Source of the DNA: Symbiodinium natans
Taxonomy: Eukaryota > Sar > Dinophyceae > Suessiales > Symbiodiniaceae
Assembly (NCBI GenBank): GCA_905221605.1
Contig: CAJNDS010002495.1
Span: 213,214-277,213, forward strand
Length of the DNA: 64,000 nt
Direction of reading: 5' to 3'
The position numbers were made by a program, and so were the translations under genes. Under the pieces are notes generated by a model. It did not search any database. It saw only the letters and a program-made list of their open reading frames with translations, and was not told the origin of the DNA. This document shows, piece by piece, positions 58,574 through 64,000 of the stretch; the stretch's first letter is position 1; the number at the start of each line of letters is the position of its first letter.

Positions 58574-61500
58574 ATGTCGCAAGATCGAATTAGCAACATC
58601 GATGGAAGCGCATTTCAGTGTACTGAGTATGATGCTCTCTTTGCCAGAACACCATCAACACATTTGCTGGAGTATCTTAGAGATGGATGTATCGTGTCTA
58701 CACAAACTATGCAAGAATTGCGCCAAGTGCAGGGCTCAGAGCTCCAATCTATCTTACTCGTCAACCCTAGTAAGAATTTCCTTCATAATCTAAGGAAGGG
58801 TCTTACGCAACAGACGAGTATAACGATCGTGAGTAATTTGCACAGCTCACTTTCCATATCAGACATCCCATGTGTACTCTTCAGGAGTTATGATGAAGAC
58901 TTCCTTCGTCAAATCCACAGCTTGACGGTTATTAGTGCCATTGAAGTGCAGGGCAAACGGGAACTTGTATACTTGGTCACTTACATTCCCAGCAGCTACC
59001 CTGTCCATCACACTTGCTACTACATTGCCATAACGCCTTCCATGAAGCAAGAAGCCGCCAATACTGAAGTCATCTTCGCTGGCACTGTTGGAATATTTGA
59101 CGAGGAAGTTAAACACCTCAGTCGAGACTTTGGATTAGCTCACATTAGGAAGCCACAGCAGCCCATCGTTGCGTTAACTGATCAGGAGAATCGATGTGTT
59201 GTTTGCCTCAGAGCGCCTAAGATCAGCGTAAGTCAACTTCAAGCGCTTATGCTGAAGGTTGAAGAGATTTATGATAAGGTGCTCAAACAAACTGAAGGCA
59301 AATCACAAATTGAGCTCCAGGTCTGGTATCGCTTTGCGCCTCTTGAAGGGATGCCGGGCAATAGTGTCAACTTCGTTGACCTTCCGTATGCTATCAACTC
59401 TGCCCGAACTAAGGATGAAGCCTTTCAAGTGCATTGCATTCTCAATCAGCATAGGCTTATGAATGCGTTCCACACTGCTCCTGGAAAGTATCTGAGAATC
59501 TTTGCAGACCCCTATCAGCTGCAGAAGGCTATCCTGGGTCTTCGGCAAAAGCAGCTTACCATCCCTGACAGCCTTGCATTGCATGCCGCAAGATTTCACA
59601 TTTGCAATGTGAAGAACTCACAGGAAATCTTTGCTTGGAAGGTGACTCAACCTTTCAACTCTACAGAGGTCTCTCTACAGATCACCTTTCACAATTGCAC
59701 CGGAGACATGCAAGACATTATTCAGGATCTCGAGTACATCAAAATTCCGGTGCAATACAGAGGAGTCGTACATGTATTAGCTGGCACTGACGTTGTCATA
59801 CCTGCTGTCCATGTAACTGCTACTGTCGCCGCTGCCGATGCGCTCACCCAATGTCAATATTTCGACCTTCCTTGTGGAAGAACTGAAGTGCAATTGCTGC
59901 AAGAGGTTGTTGATGCCCCAAGATGGAGCAACAAACCCATTAATCACATTTCCGAGAACCCTAGAGAACATTTTTTGAATTGCCACTCTGGGAGCGATAA
60001 GATTGGGCAAGGAAGATTGATCCATGTCAGAGCAAGGGATGAGTATCACCCCTTGTCCAAGCAACGAATTGCTAGTACAATTTGGCACAAGGATGACCTT
60101 GAAACACACTTCCTGATCATCGACAGACAGGCGCCTTACGTTGTTATGACTGGTAAATGTGAGGATGTTCCCGAACTAGTGAAGCTGCAGAGTGTCCAGA
60201 CATTTCTCAGCCAAAATGAAGCCTTTCAAGGTTGGAGAGTGCCAGAAAACCTTCCTAAGGCTTCCCAAGAGGATGAAGACTTTACTGCCGAACTGGGATC
60301 TATCCAGTACCTGCTTGTCCGCATTACTGGTAAGACTGAACTAGAAATCCCGCTAGTTCTCAAGAACGGCCAACATCTCGCTTGTCATCCGGGATCTTCT
60401 GCGAGTAACAATGTTCTCGTCTCCCTACATCAGGGCGCGCTTCTATTCCTGCCACGATGTCACTCATGTGATATCATCAAGTTGATAGGGATTAATACTA
60501 GCGTCATCTATGCTTTTAACATCCGCACTGATGATAGACTTAAGGCTACTGCAGCCAATAAGCCGAACAAAGCCAGATGTGCCAATCATCAGGATGGGAA
60601 GTCAAGCAAGGTTGCCATGGAGCAATCGGATACTGCCCAGTGCCCGACTTTGCTCCATGGAAAGCCTCCTGCTGTTAAAGGTGATGATGCGGCTGCCAAC
60701 ATGTTACCGGAAAATCCTGCCTCAGCACAGTTGAGTCAAGAAGGTGGGACTGGCAAAAGAAATATTGAGAGTAGCAAGGAAAAAGTTGAGATTGCTAGAA
60801 GACGTAATACTGTCTTAAGGTTTCAGGCGGAAGTCCCGGCCAACGTTCAAGAAGAAGTGCAAAGGCGCATTGCTGGCCTTTATTGCCCTGTTGCTGCTGC
60901 CTATCGAGTCATCTCGTGTGCTCAATGGAACAAAGAGCAATGCCAGCATTACGCCCCCTTTCCTAAACAAGCAGCTCTTGTCCTTGCTGCGGTTGGATAT
61001 AATATACGTGAGGCCGCTCGAGCAAAGCTTGCACACATACTTGGCCTGACCTATCTTCAATTGGCAAGTGCTACACCGTTGGAGCTTCAGAGCTTTACTG
61101 AGGTGTATAGTAAGGCCATTTGGGCTATTCCGGCCAAGGAGCAATACACCATGCTTGTCCAGATCCATTGCAAGTGCTCCATGTGCCAACAGCCGCAGCC
61201 CATTCTTGCTCTACCGTTGCATTCGGAACAGGACTCCTCTGATCAGATCAGTATCCTCGCTGATCTAGGTCAACTTGCTGACCTTGCGATTGCGTGCATG
61301 CAGCAAAACTTGAGCCCTCGCAATGACATGTGCAAACTTGTCATTCAAAGACTTCCGTCTTTTTTCTGCCTTCTCACACAGAAGACTCAGAAAAGCTCTT
61401 TTGCGCAAGTCTGCAAAAGCGAGGCGGATATTCAAAGCTTTCTTGGCAGTACGGTATCAGTCATGCAACAGGCATATATTGTCGTTGCACTCGTTCTGCA

Positions 61501-62740
61501 TGATCCTAGTGCTAAGCACTACTTAGTGCTACGCCATGCCAAAGAACAAGCAGGAGACTCAGTTCTTCTTTATGACTCAATCTATGGAGTCCGTAAAGAA
61601 AACTTGTGGGCACAATTGATTAAGGCTGAGCACTACATCGAAGCCATCTTCATCAGAAGTGTTTGTGTCAATCAGCTTTACCCCGCCACTGCTCTCATTA
61701 ACTCTTTTAATGAGATTATCCGGCATCATGCTGATCCCAGTGAAAACGCAGAACAGCATATCAGTAGTGAAGCACTCACTATTGAGCAAGCTAAGATAAT
61801 GAAGGTTGCAAGCTGGGGCAGCCCTGTCCCTTCTGCAACCTATATGACCATCACCTCAGAGGATGATTTTGGCTTGCCTAATCCGCCCTGTGCCCATCTT
61901 CTGCCACAAGCACAGGAATGCCAAAGCGGTACTGAATTTACTCTCGCCCAAAAGGGCAAATTCGATGAGGAGTCAGAACACCAAGCCAGTGTTAGTCTCC
62001 AACCCGACCCTAGTACTGCTTTGGCGACACAACTTGATAATGCATCTCTTCCTGAAGTGCACTCCATTGCTACTGATTCCGATGAGGAACAGAGACCGCA
62101 ACAACATGAAGTTCAAACTGCGCTGAACTCTGAGAAGAATGGCTCTGATAGGGGCAGCCAGCCCCTTAAAGCCAAGTCTGACTTGAGCTCTGATTCTCAG
62201 ATGCGAAGAGTCAAGAAAAGCCTCGATAAGCTTAACAATGCCAAGCCTGTCTCCAAGAGAAAAGACGGTAAAATTGGAAGCAGGAACAATCAAAGTAATG
62301 CTGTCTCGTCGGAAGACTGCATACAGGTCGCACTCGGTGTTGAACGTTACATCATCTTATCGCTTTTTGATGGATGCGGAATATCACGTGCTGTCACCGT
62401 TGAATGCCTCAAGCAACAACCAGTTGCGGCTGTAAGTGCAGAAAGTGACAGCGTCCTTCGCGCCCTCATATGCCATAAGTATGACTATGACAAAAGCCAA
62501 AGATGGGCTCTTGACTCGCACCGTGTGCCATCGATCGCAATCGATGACGTTTGGACTCTACTTAAAGAGGATTACCGATTGCTGCGTGAATGTTTGTCTT
62601 TCCTGGGAAGGACTCATCCACAAAAAACAGCCATCATCATTCCCGCCGGTTCCCCCTGCCAAGATCTCACGGTTGCAGGGTCCAGCTCAGGTGGATTAGG
62701 ACTTCTGGGAGATCGCTCGCAACACATGCTTGTCTTATAG
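58574..62740 (+). CDS. Large retroelement-like protein with cytosine-C5 methyltransferase domain, interrupted by an amber codon
   Basis: A 1,388-codon intron-free frame. Residues 1-~1100 form a domain of unknown function, with ENPREHFLNCHSGSDK (~460), CQHYAPFPKQAALVLA (~795) and HYLVLRH...LLYDS (~975-1000; weakly reminiscent of a cysteine-protease His/Asp pair). A polar low-complexity linker (~1105-1245) follows, then methyltransferase motif I, IILSLFDGCGISRAV (near 62350), and motif IV, IIPAGSPCQDLTVAG (62640), with the catalytic Cys. The frame stops at TAG 62738-62740 inside the helix after motif IV, but the same frame stays open afterwards and carries the remaining motifs. A decayed relative lies at 15383-17930. 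Retrotransposon-borne C5-methyltransferases have been reported in dinoflagellates; whether this belongs there cannot be settled without the RT, which would lie beyond the window. Confidence 0.8.
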   Translation: MSQDRISNIDGSAFQCTEYDALFARTPSTHLLEYLRDGCIVSTQTMQELRQVQGSELQSILLVNPSKNFLHNLRKGLTQQTSITIVSNLHSSLSISDIPCVLFRSYDEDFLRQIHSLTVISAIEVQGKRELVYLVTYIPSSYPVHHTCYYIAITPSMKQEAANTEVIFAGTVGIFDEEVKHLSRDFGLAHIRKPQQPIVALTDQENRCVVCLRAPKISVSQLQALMLKVEEIYDKVLKQTEGKSQIELQVWYRFAPLEGMPGNSVNFVDLPYAINSARTKDEAFQVHCILNQHRLMNAFHTAPGKYLRIFADPYQLQKAILGLRQKQLTIPDSLALHAARFHICNVKNSQEIFAWKVTQPFNSTEVSLQITFHNCTGDMQDIIQDLEYIKIPVQYRGVVHVLAGTDVVIPAVHVTATVAAADALTQCQYFDLPCGRTEVQLLQEVVDAPRWSNKPINHISENPREHFLNCHSGSDKIGQGRLIHVRARDEYHPLSKQRIASTIWHKDDLETHFLIIDRQAPYVVMTGKCEDVPELVKLQSVQTFLSQNEAFQGWRVPENLPKASQEDEDFTAELGSIQYLLVRITGKTELEIPLVLKNGQHLACHPGSSASNNVLVSLHQGALLFLPRCHSCDIIKLIGINTSVIYAFNIRTDDRLKATAANKPNKARCANHQDGKSSKVAMEQSDTAQCPTLLHGKPPAVKGDDAAANMLPENPASAQLSQEGGTGKRNIESSKEKVEIARRRNTVLRFQAEVPANVQEEVQRRIAGLYCPVAAAYRVISCAQWNKEQCQHYAPFPKQAALVLAAVGYNIREAARAKLAHILGLTYLQLASATPLELQSFTEVYSKAIWAIPAKEQYTMLVQIHCKCSMCQQPQPILALPLHSEQDSSDQISILADLGQLADLAIACMQQNLSPRNDMCKLVIQRLPSFFCLLTQKTQKSSFAQVCKSEADIQSFLGSTVSVMQQAYIVVALVLHDPSAKHYLVLRHAKEQAGDSVLLYDSIYGVRKENLWAQLIKAEHYIEAIFIRSVCVNQLYPATALINSFNEIIRHHADPSENAEQHISSEALTIEQAKIMKVASWGSPVPSATYMTITSEDDFGLPNPPCAHLLPQAQECQSGTEFTLAQKGKFDEESEHQASVSLQPDPSTALATQLDNASLPEVHSIATDSDEEQRPQQHEVQTALNSEKNGSDRGSQPLKAKSDLSSDSQMRRVKKSLDKLNNAKPVSKRKDGKIGSRNNQSNAVSSEDCIQVALGVERYIILSLFDGCGISRAVTVECLKQQPVAAVSAESDSVLRALICHKYDYDKSQRWALDSHRVPSIAIDDVWTLLKEDYRLLRECLSFLGRTHPQKTAIIIPAGSPCQDLTVAGSSSGGLGLLGDRSQHMLVL

Positions 62741-64000
62741 GCAATTTTGCTTGCATTCCAAAGCATTGAACCCAGTATCCTTCAGTGCGTGCACATCTTC
62801 CTTGAAAATGCTGGGTCTATGAAGCCCATCCACCAGGACTTCATTCAGCAGATCTTCGGAATACGTGATTGTTGCTGCCATCACATTGCTGGAGCTACAT
62901 TCGGCCATGTTGAAAGGAAAAGGAAATTCTTCACTAGATATGGGCAAATTGGCACCTTCAGCAACCGCCCCACTCCGTGGTTCCAAGGATGGCGTCCTGT
63001 TGCGGAACACATGTGCGGAATAAAACCCCCCGGCGAAAAACTAAAGCCTTGGCTTCGTCCCAAACGCTTTGATCGCGAGAGGGGGCTCCGATTGGCTGCA
63101 TACTTTTACCACCCCTCTGCCCTTCTTTACCATGTACCCAGCTTCGGCGGAGCTGAAGCTTTCCAGAGGCAATTCTCACAAGCGGCTAATACCTCCAATG
63201 GGGTTCCAAATCTACAATGGGAAAAATTTGTTCCTGATGGACCCATTGGCCTGCGCTTTGTAACAGATGTTCAGAAGCTTTCTCTTCAAGCGGATATCCC
63301 AAGCCTTGCAGCAATGGATCGCTTTGCGGAAGCTAATTACGAACTTCTCCGTGCAGAAAATGCCTTCCTTATAGGTGATAGTGGCATTCCTCCTTTCAGG
63401 GTTGCTCACTACAAGGAAATGTTGAGAGATGCTGAGCTCGATATCTGGCTTGCAGATGTGGAAGAACACATTAATGATATGTGTATTGCTTCCATTGTTG
63501 GGAATTGCTTCTACCCTGGTGCTCTCAAAGCTGCGATCAAATACACATCCCTTCGAGAGTTACTGAATGAAAACCCCGACAGTCATTGGAAACCGCTTCC
63601 CCTCTCACAGTTTCTCCAATACTGGCCTAGCTATGGCCAACAAGTTCTTGCTGCTACTACAGCTGTTAAGCTACAAGACAAGTTTTCGCATAAGTTTCAT
63701 GCGCCTTTTCCATGCGATGAACTTAATGCGGTTGGCTGGCTCAAACAAGGTTTAACTGTCAATAAGCCTGTTGTTCTGGAGTACACCCCCGGCCAAGGTA
63801 AATTCCAAGGCATTAGAGAGAGCGCGTCCGGCATTCCTAGAGGAATTTCCTTTGTGACGGAAACTCGATTCCATCAAACGCAAGACTTATTGCAAGAAAA
63901 AGGAATCCCATCGGCCATCCAGCGTGTCTTGCAAATGGTTGACCCTCAATTAAAGCTTTTGTGTGGATCGAGACGCAATGTCATGGCCAATTTGTGCAGA
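62741..64000 (+). CDS. Continuation of the methyltransferase protein after the amber codon (runs off the window)
   Basis: In the same frame as 58574-62740, 420 codons follow without a stop to the last base. They start AILLAFQSIEPS and contain HIFLENAGSM (motif VI, ENA for ENV, near 62800), HVERKRKFF (Arg/Lys-rich motif VIII-like, near 62910) and SIVGNCFYPGALKAAI (motif X, GN-x-x-x-P, near 63495). The C5-methyltransferase core is thus complete across the stop. Beyond it, HAPFPCDELNAVGWLKQG and GISFVTETRF are unassigned. It is partial: the protein continues past the window. Without readthrough it would lack any start context. Confidence 0.75.

Noticed and set aside
61460..61600. Ulp1/USP cysteine protease domain in the large gene
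   Set aside because: Only an HYLVLRH...LLYDS pair is visible; no convincing catalytic Cys or Gln context, so it is mentioned as a weak hint only.

Overview
This window reads as a repeat-rich nuclear contig of a dinoflagellate (a Symbiodiniaceae-like or related genome is the best guess). The reasons are Arabidopsis-type CCCTAAA/TTTAGGG interstitial telomere-like arrays, DIRS-like tyrosine-recombinase retrotransposons, decayed copia fragments, a retroelement-style gene carrying a cytosine-C5 methyltransferase, and a 22-nt stretch at 33588-33609 that differs at three positions from the dinoflagellate spliced leader. No bacterial operons, CRISPR, rRNA or tRNA were seen.

Layout. (1) 7-8304: DIRS-like element A on the minus strand, bounded by two copies of a 37-bp hairpin. 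(2) 8305-15300: accessory desert with a decayed minus-strand frame, two blocks of degenerate CCCTAAA repeats, copia reverse-transcriptase and RNase H fragments, two GGTTAGGG/AACCC-type blocks, a ~70-bp tandem array and a GGAACGCC-rich array. (3) 15383-17930: a broken copy of the large gene at the right end of the window. (4) 18134-25522 and 26112-32213: DIRS-like elements B and C, also minus strand, separated by two 322-bp direct repeats that each carry four short hairpins. (5) 32214-34087: low-complexity DNA, the spliced-leader-like relic and a short repeat array. (6) 34088-58433: a head-to-tail, nearly identical duplication (12,161 and 12,181 bp). Each copy holds a DDE transposase gene, a 149-bp satellite with a 904-bp higher-order period, a complex tandem array, a Rep-like gene (HUH endonuclease plus SF3 helicase motifs), and a long palindrome upstream of Rep. 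(7) 58574-64000: a plus-strand frame, open for 1,808 codons except for one amber codon, carrying a C5-methyltransferase whose motifs lie on both sides of that stop.

How the parts work together. Elements A, B and C share one gene order, 5' to 3' on the minus strand: tyrosine recombinase with a Cys-bearing C-terminal domain, Gag-like protein with a basic Gly-Arg/Lys tract and zinc finger, a 2OG-Fe(II) oxygenase-like domain (HxD...H...R kept in all three), a C5-methyltransferase-like domain (PPCGT and ENP motifs), reverse transcriptase (Y/F-x-DD) and RNase H. A mobile element encoding both a possible base methylase and a possible base oxygenase is the most unusual system here. The three copies are broken by frame changes at different places, so they look like decaying relatives of an active family rather than users of programmed frameshifting.

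The second notable system is the duplicated 12.2-kb block. Its Rep gene, head-to-tail arrangement and palindrome invite a rolling-circle or circular-intermediate origin, but unequal crossing-over or an assembly error could give the same picture. All family calls come from motifs read by eye; no database search was possible.
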